Shown one piece after another: positions 46,356 through 53,981 of a DNA stretch of 64,000 nucleotides. The DNA lies in assembly GCA_020059465.1 (NCBI GenBank), contig JAGVBZ010000035.1, positions 78,428-142,427 of the forward strand, given 5' to 3'. The stretch is from Brevinematales bacterium (GTDB lineage: Bacteria > Spirochaetota > Brevinematia > Brevinematales > GWF1-51-8). The position numbers were made by a program, and so were the translations under genes. A model generated the notes under the pieces. The model had not been told where the DNA came from and did no database searches. It saw nothing but the letters and a program-made list of their open reading frames with translations. How positions within the stretch are numbered: the first letter of the stretch is position 1; the number at the start of each line of letters is the position of its first letter.

Positions 46356-46982
46356 ATGTTGGTCGAAGATTATTATAAGTATGATGTGGTGGGATGGAAA
46401 AACGAGAACACCCTGATTGTGCGTCTTCAGGATAATCGTGAGATAGAAATCAAGCAGCTTCTTAAGGACGACACCCATGTTCTCTTTAATACCCACGGTA
46501 TGTATTACAAAGAGTTCCCAAGTGATTTTTCCAAAGTCCGCGCGTACACATCTTATATTGTTCAATACGCCCCCGATCTGTATAAGGAAGTCAACCTCCT
46601 CGAACAGCAGATCAGCGAGTTAATCAAGAACGGCATCGAGCATGGCAACAAGCTCGATCCCAATAAAAAGATCCGCGTCTGGTTCGATTTCAATAAACGC
46701 GCAAAAGTTATTGTCGAGGACGAGGGAGTAGGATTCGGACTTCTTCAGGACTGGAATAAGTTCTCTCTGAACCGGACGATTTGTCTCGTATCTCAGGATT
46801 TCGAACATTTCGCCGATCTGGTTGCATGGAAGGGCCCGGAATCGAACGAGATGGACGGCGGTAACGCGTTATTCGCCGCGCTGGAGTACTGGAACGGCGG
46901 GTTTATCTATAACGGCCGTGGAAACAAAGTAGTCGCGGTCAGGTACTTCCCCGACAATCCGGAATACAAAAAGTATATATAA
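46356..46982 (+). CDS. Anti-sigma/histidine-kinase-like ATPase (RsbW-type)
   Basis: Protein of 208 residues with a GHKL ATPase domain in the second half: N-box SELIKNGIEHGN near residue 90, G1-like VEDEGVGFG near residue 125, and GGNALFAALEYW near residue 170. Such stand-alone domains act as anti-sigma factors or serine kinases in partner-switching circuits. The first 75 residues are a separate, unrecognised domain (DYYKYDVVGWKNENTLIVRL). The ATG at 46356 has AAGGAGG 8 nt upstream; the longer frame from 46251 overlaps the promoter. Single-gene unit with promoter and terminator. No anti-anti-sigma partner is adjacent. Confidence 0.78.
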   Translation: MLVEDYYKYDVVGWKNENTLIVRLQDNREIEIKQLLKDDTHVLFNTHGMYYKEFPSDFSKVRAYTSYIVQYAPDLYKEVNLLEQQISELIKNGIEHGNKLDPNKKIRVWFDFNKRAKVIVEDEGVGFGLLQDWNKFSLNRTICLVSQDFEHFADLVAWKGPESNEMDGGNALFAALEYWNGGFIYNGRGNKVVAVRYFPDNPEYKKYI

Positions 46983-46988
46983 AGAATA

Positions 46989-47011
46989 GGGCGGTTTAAA
47001 CCGCCCTTTTT
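46989..47011 (+). terminator. Intrinsic terminator of the anti-sigma-type gene
   Basis: GGGCGG-TTTAAA-CCGCCC hairpin followed by TTTTTATTT, just after the stop codon. Confidence 0.9.
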
Positions 47012-47034
47012 ATTTAATAAGACAGGAGAAAAAA

Positions 47035-48609
47035 ATGAAAAAGTTTATCGCGGCAGTGCTACTTTTGACAATGTTTTCAAATGTTTCGTTTACTAAGAAT
47101 TGGTGGAAGGACGCAGTATTCTATGAAATATTTATCAGAAGTTTTTACGATGCTAACGGCGATGGGAAAGGAGATATTCAAGGTTTAATCGCGAAACTTG
47201 ATTATCTGAACGACGGCGATCCAAAAACTTCGTCCGACCTCGGTATCGACGCGATATGGCTCATGCCCGCGTTCGATTCCCCTTCCTATCACGGTTACGA
47301 TACCATCGACTACTATAAGATCGAGCCCGATTACGGAAATAACGCTGATTTCGACCTGCTGATACAGGAAGCGCACAAACGCGGGATAAAAATCATTCTC
47401 GATCTTGTTATCAATCACACCTCATCGCAGATAGAATGGTTCAAGAAGTCGGTCAAAAAAGAAGCCCCATACACGGATTATTATGTCTGGTCTCCCACAA
47501 TCCCCGACGGGGGCTGGGGTAAACCGTGGGGCGGAGGCGGTGCCTCCACAGTATGGTCGTACAGCAGCGCCCGTAAGGAGTACTATTATTCGGTATTCTG
47601 GAACGGTATGCCCGATCTGAACTTCCAGAATCCCGATGTAACGAAGGAAATCTATAAAATCGCCGAGTACTGGATAAAAAAGGGCGTGGACGGATTCCGT
47701 TTAGATGCGGCGCGTTACCTTGTTGAGACCGGGCCGGGGGCGGGCCAGAACGATACGGCTGAAACACTGAAATGGTGGGCTGATTTTAACAAGTTCGTGA
47801 AGAAGGTCAATCCTGATACCATGCTGGTCGGGGAGACATGGGAACGCAATGAAATTGTAGCGAAGTATTACGATGGCGGAAAAGGCCTCGATCTCTGCTT
47901 CGATTTCAATCTTGCAAGCTTCATCCTGAATAGTGTGACCGGGAAAAGCGCTGATAAAATAGCCGCCTCTTTTAACGAGAAAAAGAAACTTGGCGCCCCG
48001 TTCGGGTTCTACGCGCCGTTCCTTTCCAATCATGACCAGATGCGTTCGATGAATATGATTATGAAGAATATCGACCGTGCAAAGCTTGCCGCCGTCCTTC
48101 TTTTAACAATGCCCGGTACGCCGTTCATTTATTACGGCGAAGAAATAGGGATGATTCAGGATAACGGCAGCAGCGACGAAAAGAAACGTACACCCATGCA
48201 ATGGAACGACAAGGAAAACGCTGGTTTCACGACCGGCAAGCCGTGGTATTCCCCCTACGATTACTCCGGGATGTTTAACGTCGAAGCGCAACAGAAGGAG
48301 AAGGATTCCCTTTGGAATCTTTACCGGATGATGATAGCCCTCCGGAAAGCTAATCCTGAATTATCCGGGCTGGATATCGAGTTCGCGGACGCAGGCGATA
48401 AATCGCTAGCTTTGTACTACCGCGGTAACGTGAAAAATAAAAAGATTGTAGTGCTTATCAATCTGTCCGACGAACAGAAAACGGCGAATATTCCTTATAT
48501 TAAGGGAAAGAAATATACCGACCTTATGACGGGAAAACAGGAAAAATCCGCGGACGGAAAAATATCGCTTGAGGCAAAATCGTTTATCCTGATGAAGGAA
48601 ACGAAATAA
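47035..48609 (+). CDS. Secreted GH13 alpha-amylase/alpha-glucosidase
   Basis: Glycoside hydrolase of 524 residues with a signal peptide (to about residue 19) and hence periplasmic or secreted. GH13 regions: LDLVINHTS, GFRLDAAR (nucleophile Asp), LVGETWER (acid/base Glu), FLSNHDQMR. It opens with WWKDAVFYEIFIRSFYDANGDGKGD, a probable calcium-site variant, and has TPFIYYGEEIGM and RTPMQWND, as in oligo-1,6-glucosidase-like subfamilies. Together with the cytoplasmic GH13 at 27065 it suggests alpha-glucan use. AGGAG precedes the ATG. Its stop codon abuts the stop of the convergent radical SAM gene. Confidence 0.92.
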   Translation: MKKFIAAVLLLTMFSNVSFTKNWWKDAVFYEIFIRSFYDANGDGKGDIQGLIAKLDYLNDGDPKTSSDLGIDAIWLMPAFDSPSYHGYDTIDYYKIEPDYGNNADFDLLIQEAHKRGIKIILDLVINHTSSQIEWFKKSVKKEAPYTDYYVWSPTIPDGGWGKPWGGGGASTVWSYSSARKEYYYSVFWNGMPDLNFQNPDVTKEIYKIAEYWIKKGVDGFRLDAARYLVETGPGAGQNDTAETLKWWADFNKFVKKVNPDTMLVGETWERNEIVAKYYDGGKGLDLCFDFNLASFILNSVTGKSADKIAASFNEKKKLGAPFGFYAPFLSNHDQMRSMNMIMKNIDRAKLAAVLLLTMPGTPFIYYGEEIGMIQDNGSSDEKKRTPMQWNDKENAGFTTGKPWYSPYDYSGMFNVEAQQKEKDSLWNLYRMMIALRKANPELSGLDIEFADAGDKSLALYYRGNVKNKKIVVLINLSDEQKTANIPYIKGKKYTDLMTGKQEKSADGKISLEAKSFILMKETK

Positions 48610-49668
48610 TTATCCGAAAAGTTCTTCAGCGAGTTCGTCGGCCATCCGTGTAATCATCCGTTCGTGCTCGCAGACGAACGGATTGAGGCCGAAAATGTCG
48701 CCCGTAGTGGAATAGGATACACACCCGCACGAGTTACCGAGACAACGGTCTTTGATAGTGCAGTCCGCGCAATCGGGTTTATCCTTCTTGTGAAAACTAA
48801 GGATGGAGAGCATCTTTTTTGGATCGATACCCTTGCGGATATTCCCGACAAGGAACGGACTCCCCGGGTCGCTTGTCACAAAACGGGTGCAGGGATAGAT
48901 ATTCCCCTCGGGTGATACCGAAAATATGCTCATTCCCATATTGCAGCATGTTTCTTTGAACGATTTTTTCGCGAGGAACGCCTTGATCTTATCCTCGATC
49001 AGGTTGATATATAGGGCCTTTCCGCGTTTCTGTTTCTTTAGGTAGAGTTGGTACATCTTCCTGTATTCCCTTTCGAGTACATCGAACGTCTCGCGCGTCC
49101 AGTCCCCTGAAAAATCCGGGGTAGTGATGATCGAGCGGAATCCCCTGTTGATAATGAATTCGATATCCGAGCAGAATGATGTGACGTTTTGGGGGGTAAT
49201 GACTTTTTCCACCATCGTGTTATATTTCACGAGACGCGGAATCCACGGCGAGATCATATCATAACTTCCGCTTCCGTTATGCAGCGGCCTCTGTGAATCC
49301 TGCGTCTTTTTTACCCCGTCGAGAGAGAGGTAGATGAGGAATTTATGCTCCTCCATATAATCCAGCCGCTCGTCCGATAATAGAGTCCCGTTGGTGTTTA
49401 CTGCGAAATTGAAACGGAAATCGGGGTCGGGGATACCTTCCGCATGGGATACTCCCGTCTGGAGCAGATCCCATGACAAAAGGGGTTCGCCCCCGAAGAA
49501 GGTGATATTCAGGAAGCCGTGCTTCATTTTCTTTGCATAGCCGTAAAAATAATCGATTGTGGCCGTGACTGTCTCAGGGTCGCTGTTTTTGCGGACAGCA
49601 TGCTCTTTGAAGTAGCAGTACTCGCAGTTGAGATTGCAATTGTCGGTGAGTAATTGGACTACATTCAT
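48610..49668 (-). CDS. Radical SAM-SPASM enzyme, putative peptide modifier
   Basis: Radical SAM protein of 352 residues. The cluster motif is CNLNCEYC (C11, C15, C18), followed by FFGGEPLL (residues 57-64) and NTNGTLL. The C-terminal SPASM region holds C241/C242, SPEGNIYPC (C260), C300, C303, C309, C314, C316 and C333 for auxiliary 4Fe-4S clusters. This layout is that of anaerobic sulfatase maturases and RiPP-modifying enzymes, whose substrates are proteins or peptides. It begins 2 nt after the stop of the last of six paralogous secreted proteins with no strong ribosome site, so translation is coupled. The paralogs are the obvious candidate substrates. No sulfatase is in the window. Confidence 0.9.
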   Translation of the reverse strand: MNVVQLLTDNCNLNCEYCYFKEHAVRKNSDPETVTATIDYFYGYAKKMKHGFLNITFFGGEPLLSWDLLQTGVSHAEGIPDPDFRFNFAVNTNGTLLSDERLDYMEEHKFLIYLSLDGVKKTQDSQRPLHNGSGSYDMISPWIPRLVKYNTMVEKVITPQNVTSFCSDIEFIINRGFRSIITTPDFSGDWTRETFDVLEREYRKMYQLYLKKQKRGKALYINLIEDKIKAFLAKKSFKETCCNMGMSIFSVSPEGNIYPCTRFVTSDPGSPFLVGNIRKGIDPKKMLSILSFHKKDKPDCADCTIKDRCLGNSCGCVSYSTTGDIFGLNPFVCEHERMITRMADELAEELFG

Positions 49669-49670
49669 AC

Positions 49671-50198
49671 TTATTGCTTCATATAGAAATCGATGAATTT
49701 ATTCACCGATTTTGCAATTTCATACTCGTACTTGCCCTTGAGAACGAGGATATAGGTCGAACCGAATAAATAATCATCAAGAATCATTCCAGTTTCGTTC
49801 GACGACAGTATCATCGACGATTTTGCGTCTTTCAGGTAATCGGGAGCGGAAACCCATTCCACCGCAATCTGAGCATCGGAATTGTACAAATCCGCCTCAA
49901 ATTCAATCGTTCCCTTTTTTTCTTCAATTTTGAGATGATAATCCTTTTTAAAATTCATAGGGATCTTTTTCTTGAAGAGGGTTTTAAATATCTCCATCAC
50001 TTCCCCTTTGTTTTTCAGCTCGGGGAACATCGCGATATCGCCGTCCTTCGCGTATCCGCCAGCGCTCGCCGTATTAAATCCCGTTAGGATTGAGACGCCT
50101 AATACTATCGCGGCGGCGGCCATCGCTTTTTTCGAACTTTTCATTTTCTTTTCGGTATAATCGATCGCGCGGGTCTCTTTCTTAATAGCGAAATTCAT
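49671..50198 (-). CDS. Secreted paralog A of six-gene family
   Basis: Hypothetical protein of 175 residues, last of six tandem paralogs. The N-terminus MNFAIKKETRAIDY carries the family motif M-x-F-x-I-x4-R-x3-Y. Next comes a basic stretch and a hydrophobic export segment ending near TASA (signal peptidase I type). The core reads IEFEADLYN then IAVEWVSAPDY, with Leu for the Gly of the other copies, and later SSNETGMI and FGSTYILVL. It is the most divergent copy in the core and lies directly before the radical SAM gene. GGAGG lies 5 nt before the ATG. Function unknown. Confidence 0.82.
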   Translation of the reverse strand: MNFAIKKETRAIDYTEKKMKSSKKAMAAAAIVLGVSILTGFNTASAGGYAKDGDIAMFPELKNKGEVMEIFKTLFKKKIPMNFKKDYHLKIEEKKGTIEFEADLYNSDAQIAVEWVSAPDYLKDAKSSMILSSNETGMILDDYLFGSTYILVLKGKYEYEIAKSVNKFIDFYMKQ

Positions 50199-50211
50199 AT
50201 ATTCCTCCGCT

Positions 50212-50766
50212 TCATTTTATTTTCTGATAATAATTTTTAAATTTTGAAAGATCATTGAGAATCCCATCCTTATCTTTTTTATCCAAGATAATGATAAATG
50301 TACTGTCGAATTGATAGCTGGAAAATTTTTGTATCTCCCCTGCGGTCAGGATTTGCTCTGAATTATTCGTGGAATACCCGGGTGCGGCAATCCATTCGAA
50401 TGCGACTTTATTGACAGGGTCGTACCCGTCCGCAATAAATTCGATGATGTTATTCTTATTCGTCAGCGAAAGTTTTACATCCATTTTCATTTTTAATGAT
50501 AAGTTCTTCTTCAGAAATACTCTTGCTAATTCCTGCACTTTATGGATATTGAGGATTTCAGGATAGTAGACTGCGATCCCCGTTTTTGTATAAGGATCGG
50601 ATTTTTCAGAGGGCGATGCGATGTTCGATGAAAGAATCGAGGCCAGAGAGAGGGCTATTCCCGCAGCGATATACGCCCCTGCGCGGGAATGTGTTCTTTT
50701 TCCCTTCTCTGCGGGAAGCTGATAGGCAGCCGTCCGTTTTTCTCCGATGATTTTAAAGCATTTCAT
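50212..50766 (-). CDS. Secreted paralog B of six-gene family
   Basis: Protein of 184 residues. The ATG at 50766 is chosen because AGAGG lies 7 nt upstream and the family motif then starts the protein (MKCFKIIGEKRTAAY, one residue inserted). Earlier in-frame ATGs at 50772 and 50787 lack spaced sites. A hydrophobic export segment ends near NIAS. The core reads IEFIADGYD then VAFEWIAAPGY, followed by LTAGEIQKF and FDSTFIIIL. It lies 13 nt ahead of paralog A. Function unknown. Confidence 0.8.
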   Translation of the reverse strand: MKCFKIIGEKRTAAYQLPAEKGKRTHSRAGAYIAAGIALSLASILSSNIASPSEKSDPYTKTGIAVYYPEILNIHKVQELARVFLKKNLSLKMKMDVKLSLTNKNNIIEFIADGYDPVNKVAFEWIAAPGYSTNNSEQILTAGEIQKFSSYQFDSTFIIILDKKDKDGILNDLSKFKNYYQKIK

Positions 50767-50807
50767 TATCATGCCTCTTTTGAGCATTTTATCCCCGGTT
50801 GGGAATG

Positions 50808-51359
50808 CTATTTCATTTCATCCTTCTCCATCAGCACCGACGTACAAATACTGGTGTAATCGCGGATACCTATGTAATCTTTCATATCCAATACAAGTAT
50901 CATGGTATCGCCGAATTGAGTGTTCTTGATCATAGCGATCTCGTTCGTAGAAAGTATAGCCTTATCATTTTTATTCTTGGAATAGCCGGGTGCGGCTACC
51001 CACTCATAGGCCAGTTTTTTATCGGCATTATACCCGTCTGCGATAAACTCGATCACTTTTCCGTCGGCGGATTTCAGCTTTAACGGGACATTATGCTGCA
51101 TCTTTACCGCGAGGTTATCGAGAATGATACCGTCGGCGATTTTCGCCATTTCAGTCACCTTGTAAATCTGAGGATTATAAACCGGCTCTCCGAGAGTGGT
51201 TTTTTCAATCTCCAACGGGTTAGCGGAAGAGACAATCCCTAACAGGGTAAGAATTCCGAACAGAAGGGGCAGCGCGGCTTTTTTTACCCTCACGGGGTGT
51301 CGTTCAGGGTTGATATGATATACAGGCCTTCTCTCTTCCCCCTGGATTTTAAATTCCAT
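50808..51359 (-). CDS. Secreted paralog C of six-gene family
   Basis: Protein of 183 residues starting at the ATG at 51359 (GGAGG 5 nt upstream); the TTG at 51371 would begin inside the ribosome site. N-terminal motif MEFKIQGEERRPVYHINP, then an export segment ending near VSSA. The core IEFIADGYNADKKLAYEW is identical to that of paralog D, the closest copy, marking a recent duplication. Then come LSTNEIAMIK and FGDTMILVL. A TATAAT in the gap upstream could give an extra promoter. Function unknown. Confidence 0.82.
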   Translation of the reverse strand: MEFKIQGEERRPVYHINPERHPVRVKKAALPLLFGILTLLGIVSSANPLEIEKTTLGEPVYNPQIYKVTEMAKIADGIILDNLAVKMQHNVPLKLKSADGKVIEFIADGYNADKKLAYEWVAAPGYSKNKNDKAILSTNEIAMIKNTQFGDTMILVLDMKDYIGIRDYTSICTSVLMEKDEMK

Positions 51360-51394
51360 GCCTGCCTCCAATTATAATAGATGATCTGTCCGCG

Positions 51395-51943
51395 TCATTT
51401 TTTATCATGGTTTTTTATAATATACATATATGTGCTGACATATTGGCTGATACCCTTTTTATCGTTCTTCTCGATAACGAGTATCATTGTTTCACCGAAC
51501 ATCGAATCCTTGATATAAACGGTCTCGTTGGTAGTGAGGATATCCTTGTCTTTTTTATCCTTGGAATAGTCCGGCGCGGCGACCCACTCGTAGGCGAGTT
51601 TTTTATCGGCGTTATATCCGTCCGCGATAAACTCGATCATATGCCCATCCGAGTCCTTCAGTTTCAAGGGGATGTCATGCTTCATCTTTATGCCGATATT
51701 GCCAAGTATAATTTTATCTACAATAACCGTCATCTCCGTGACAGAGTGTATTGTCGGATTATATATCGGGACGCCCGCGGTTTTTACATCGGGGCCTGCC
51801 GCGCTGACTGACGAAGAAATACCTGTGACAGCCAATATCCCCGCAAGAAGGGGGATGGCGGCCTTTTTTACTTTCTCCATGCGGCTATCAGGATTGATAT
51901 GGTATTCGGGGTTTCTCTTTTCCTTGCTGATTTGGAATTTCAT
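51395..51943 (-). CDS. Secreted paralog D of six-gene family
   Basis: Protein of 182 residues, sister of paralog C. N-terminal motif MKFQISKEKRNPEYHINP, export segment ending in SVSAAG, core IEFIADGYNADKKLAYEW, then LTTNETVYIK and FGETMILVI. AGGAGG lies 8 nt before the ATG. Only 12 nt separate it from paralog E. The matching N-terminal tail with paralog C continues to the YHINP segment, well before the export signal, so selection acts on the cytoplasmic N-region and not just on the mature part. Confidence 0.83.
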   Translation of the reverse strand: MKFQISKEKRNPEYHINPDSRMEKVKKAAIPLLAGILAVTGISSSVSAAGPDVKTAGVPIYNPTIHSVTEMTVIVDKIILGNIGIKMKHDIPLKLKDSDGHMIEFIADGYNADKKLAYEWVAAPDYSKDKKDKDILTTNETVYIKDSMFGETMILVIEKNDKKGISQYVSTYMYIIKNHDKK

Positions 51944-51955
51944 GCGAATTTCCTC

Positions 51956-52498
51956 CTATTGGCCTTTTTGTTTCATCGAATTGGTGTACATTTCGTAAAA
52001 TGACCAGAAACCGCCTGTGATATCGTTATGTTTCGTCCCGTATATAATCAGAATATAGGTTGAATCAAATTTACAGTTCTTTATCAACGCGATCTCATTA
52101 TCGGAAAGAGCTGATTTCTGATTGGTATCATTTTTGTACTCCGGTTTGTCTACCCACTCGTAGGCGATTTTATACTTTTCGTTATATCCGTCAGCGGTAA
52201 ACTCGACAGATCCCGCTTTATTCTTCAGTTTGAGATTCTTATCCATCGTAAAAGAAATATCCAGGTAATTCGCAAAATAATTGGAAATAACATGATTCAT
52301 CTGAGCTTTATCGTAGATCACCGGATTATACGCAGGCTTTCCCGGAAGCGGGGGATAGTCTTCTTTTGCCTGGGCTGAACATCCCGCGATAATAATCATT
52401 GCGGTAACCATGGGAAAAATAGCTTTTCCGTTCTTCATCGATGGTTTCTTTAACGAATAATTTCCTGTATGTTTGACCGGCTGAATCCTGAAATCCAT
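51956..52498 (-). CDS. Secreted paralog E of six-gene family (lipoprotein-like)
   Basis: Protein of 180 residues. N-terminal motif MDFRIQPVKHTGNY (His in place of Arg), then a hydrophobic segment ending in IIAGC, a good lipobox, so this copy is probably lipid-anchored while C and D are not. The core reads VEFTADGYN then IAYEWVDKPEY, followed by LSDNEIALIK and FDSTYILII. AGGAGG lies 5 nt before the ATG. The 91-nt gap before it may hold an internal promoter. Function unknown. Confidence 0.82.
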   Translation of the reverse strand: MDFRIQPVKHTGNYSLKKPSMKNGKAIFPMVTAMIIIAGCSAQAKEDYPPLPGKPAYNPVIYDKAQMNHVISNYFANYLDISFTMDKNLKLKNKAGSVEFTADGYNEKYKIAYEWVDKPEYKNDTNQKSALSDNEIALIKNCKFDSTYILIIYGTKHNDITGGFWSFYEMYTNSMKQKGQ

Positions 52499-52526
52499 AA
52501 CCGCCTCCTGAAATCTGAATATCTAT

Positions 52527-52554
52527 ATAATAACATACTGAAATGAATTGTTAA
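52527..52554 (-). promoter_or_regulatory. Possible internal promoter of the paralog cluster
   Basis: In the largest gap of the cluster: TTAACA at 52554-52549, 16-bp spacer, TATTAT at 52532-52527 on the minus strand. Confidence 0.4.
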
Positions 52555-52589
52555 AGTAACATACGGGAAAAATAATATTATACAGAAGG

Positions 52590-53123
52590 TTATTTAGGTT
52601 TTTCATGATCTATTTTTATTTGATACATGGTGTTATTAAAAATATCTCTCGCAATCCCTGAGTACGGCGATTGAAGGATGATAATATAATACTCCCCGAA
52701 ACGGGAATATTTTATTGCATTAATCTCATCAGGAGAAAGCGCATCTTCAAAATTTATATTGGAATAGTAATCATCTAATCCGATAAATTCGTATGCGATC
52801 TTATTCTCAGCATTGTATCCGTCTGCGACAAATTCTATTGTGGTGCCTTGATTGGAGATTTCCAACGGATAATCCCGGATAAAAGTAATATCCCATCTTT
52901 GCTTGGCGTACATTTCCATAAAATCAGTCATATCCTTTTTTGTTTGGATATCTGCCGGGGGAATGGCGGGAGAACCGGCAAGAGGTTTACAGGCATTACT
53001 ACATGATGTATTAAGCAGCGATAAAAAGCCGGCAAAAAGTAAAAGTGCATAGGGCTTTCTTATGCAGGGGTGTTTTTTAGCATAGTCCGTTTTTTGTTTG
53101 ACAGGGCTAATTTTAAAACTCAT
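52590..53123 (-). CDS. Secreted paralog F of six-gene family (lipoprotein-like)
   Basis: Protein of 177 residues, first of the six in transcription order. N-terminal motif MSFKISPVKQKTDY (Gln in place of Arg), then an export segment ending in LNTSC, a weak lipobox. The core reads IEFVADGYN then IAYEFIGLDDYY, with Phe for the usual Trp, followed by LSPDEINAIK and FGEYYIIIL. GGAGGG lies 4 nt before the ATG. It follows the flavodoxin-ferredoxin gene by 41 nt. Function unknown. Confidence 0.82.
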   Translation of the reverse strand: MSFKISPVKQKTDYAKKHPCIRKPYALLLFAGFLSLLNTSCSNACKPLAGSPAIPPADIQTKKDMTDFMEMYAKQRWDITFIRDYPLEISNQGTTIEFVADGYNAENKIAYEFIGLDDYYSNINFEDALSPDEINAIKYSRFGEYYIIILQSPYSGIARDIFNNTMYQIKIDHEKPK

Positions 53124-53164
53124 TGTACCCTCCGGTCAGATAATACCCTACTAATACGTTGATG

Positions 53165-53971
53165 TTAGAGACCGGTAACGCGCTGCCCGGTCTTCTGTGC
53201 GATAATATCCTTAAGAGGTATCTCGGGATTCCTGAAACGGCGCTTTTTATTGAGCGATTTGGTGCCCGGAATGATAGACATCTTCGGGCAGGAATGCGCG
53301 CATGCATAACACTGCTCGCAATGGTGCAGGAATTCCGGCCGTCCGGCCGTCATACGGATATTGATGACCGGGCATATTTTTTCGCATGTCCCGCATCCGT
53401 TACAGGTATCCTGTACGATAAATTCTGCGTCCATCCCCCGCGCGTTTTTCAGGAAGTGCGGGTAGAGGATATTGCCGTTGATCTCGAGAAGCGCGTAACG
53501 AATCTTCTTCTTTCCCGTTTTTATCATCCGCGCGATATTTTCCGATTGCCGGAGGGCCGAAATATTCGCCCTGACCGCCGTTTCCTTATCAGGCATCTCG
53601 AAGGTGGGGAGATAATTATCGACCATATTCAGATAAAGTCCCAGCGTTAGGGGCGAGCCTTTCGCTTTAAGTAATTTCTTCATCTGTTTGACCGCGCCCC
53701 CAGCGATATGAAATCCCCGGGTGCAAACTGTAAAAATGTATTCCGCGCCGGAAAGGTCCAGATTCTGAATAAAATCCGCGACAATGAGCGGGATTCCCCC
53801 GAAATATAACGGGAAAACAAACCCAATCCGCGACGCTCCGGGTGAGAACTGCTTCTCTTTCATCGCGCGTACGATAGGGACGAGTACGGTATCCCCTATG
53901 GATTCGGCTAATTTCCGCGATGCCCAGAGCGAGTTTCCGGTGCCGGTGAAATAATAGATGACCGTTTTCAT
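53165..53971 (-). CDS. EFR1-type flavodoxin-ferredoxin fusion
   Basis: Electron-transfer protein of 268 residues. Residues 1-150 are a flavodoxin-like domain with the FMN phosphate loop YFTGTGNS and the FPLYFGGIP segment. Residues 190-200 (CNGCGTCEKIC) and 218-228 (CEQCYACAHSC) bind two 4Fe-4S clusters. This fusion matches the EFR1 ferredoxin family. It lies 10 nt after hydF and 41 nt before the six paralogs and radical SAM gene. It could supply the low-potential electron that radical SAM enzymes need, or serve hydrogenase-linked redox; both are inferences from position. Confidence 0.88.
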   Translation of the reverse strand: MKTVIYYFTGTGNSLWASRKLAESIGDTVLVPIVRAMKEKQFSPGASRIGFVFPLYFGGIPLIVADFIQNLDLSGAEYIFTVCTRGFHIAGGAVKQMKKLLKAKGSPLTLGLYLNMVDNYLPTFEMPDKETAVRANISALRQSENIARMIKTGKKKIRYALLEINGNILYPHFLKNARGMDAEFIVQDTCNGCGTCEKICPVINIRMTAGRPEFLHHCEQCYACAHSCPKMSIIPGTKSLNKKRRFRNPEIPLKDIIAQKTGQRVTGL

Positions 53972-53981
53972 ATCTCCCCCT

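Noticed and set aside
48610..53123. Sulfatase-maturase reading of the radical SAM gene
   Set aside because: The SPASM layout allows it, but no sulfatase gene is present and the tight coupling is to the six paralogs.
49671..53123. Paralog array as a transposon or phage cargo
   Set aside because: No transposase, integrase, terminal repeats or attachment-like sites were seen, and codon usage looks like the neighbours by eye.
49671..53123. Core motif of the paralogs as a PD-(D/E)XK nuclease
   Set aside because: The D ... A-Y-E-W order is suggestive, but the required E-x-K lysine is absent and the proteins are exported.
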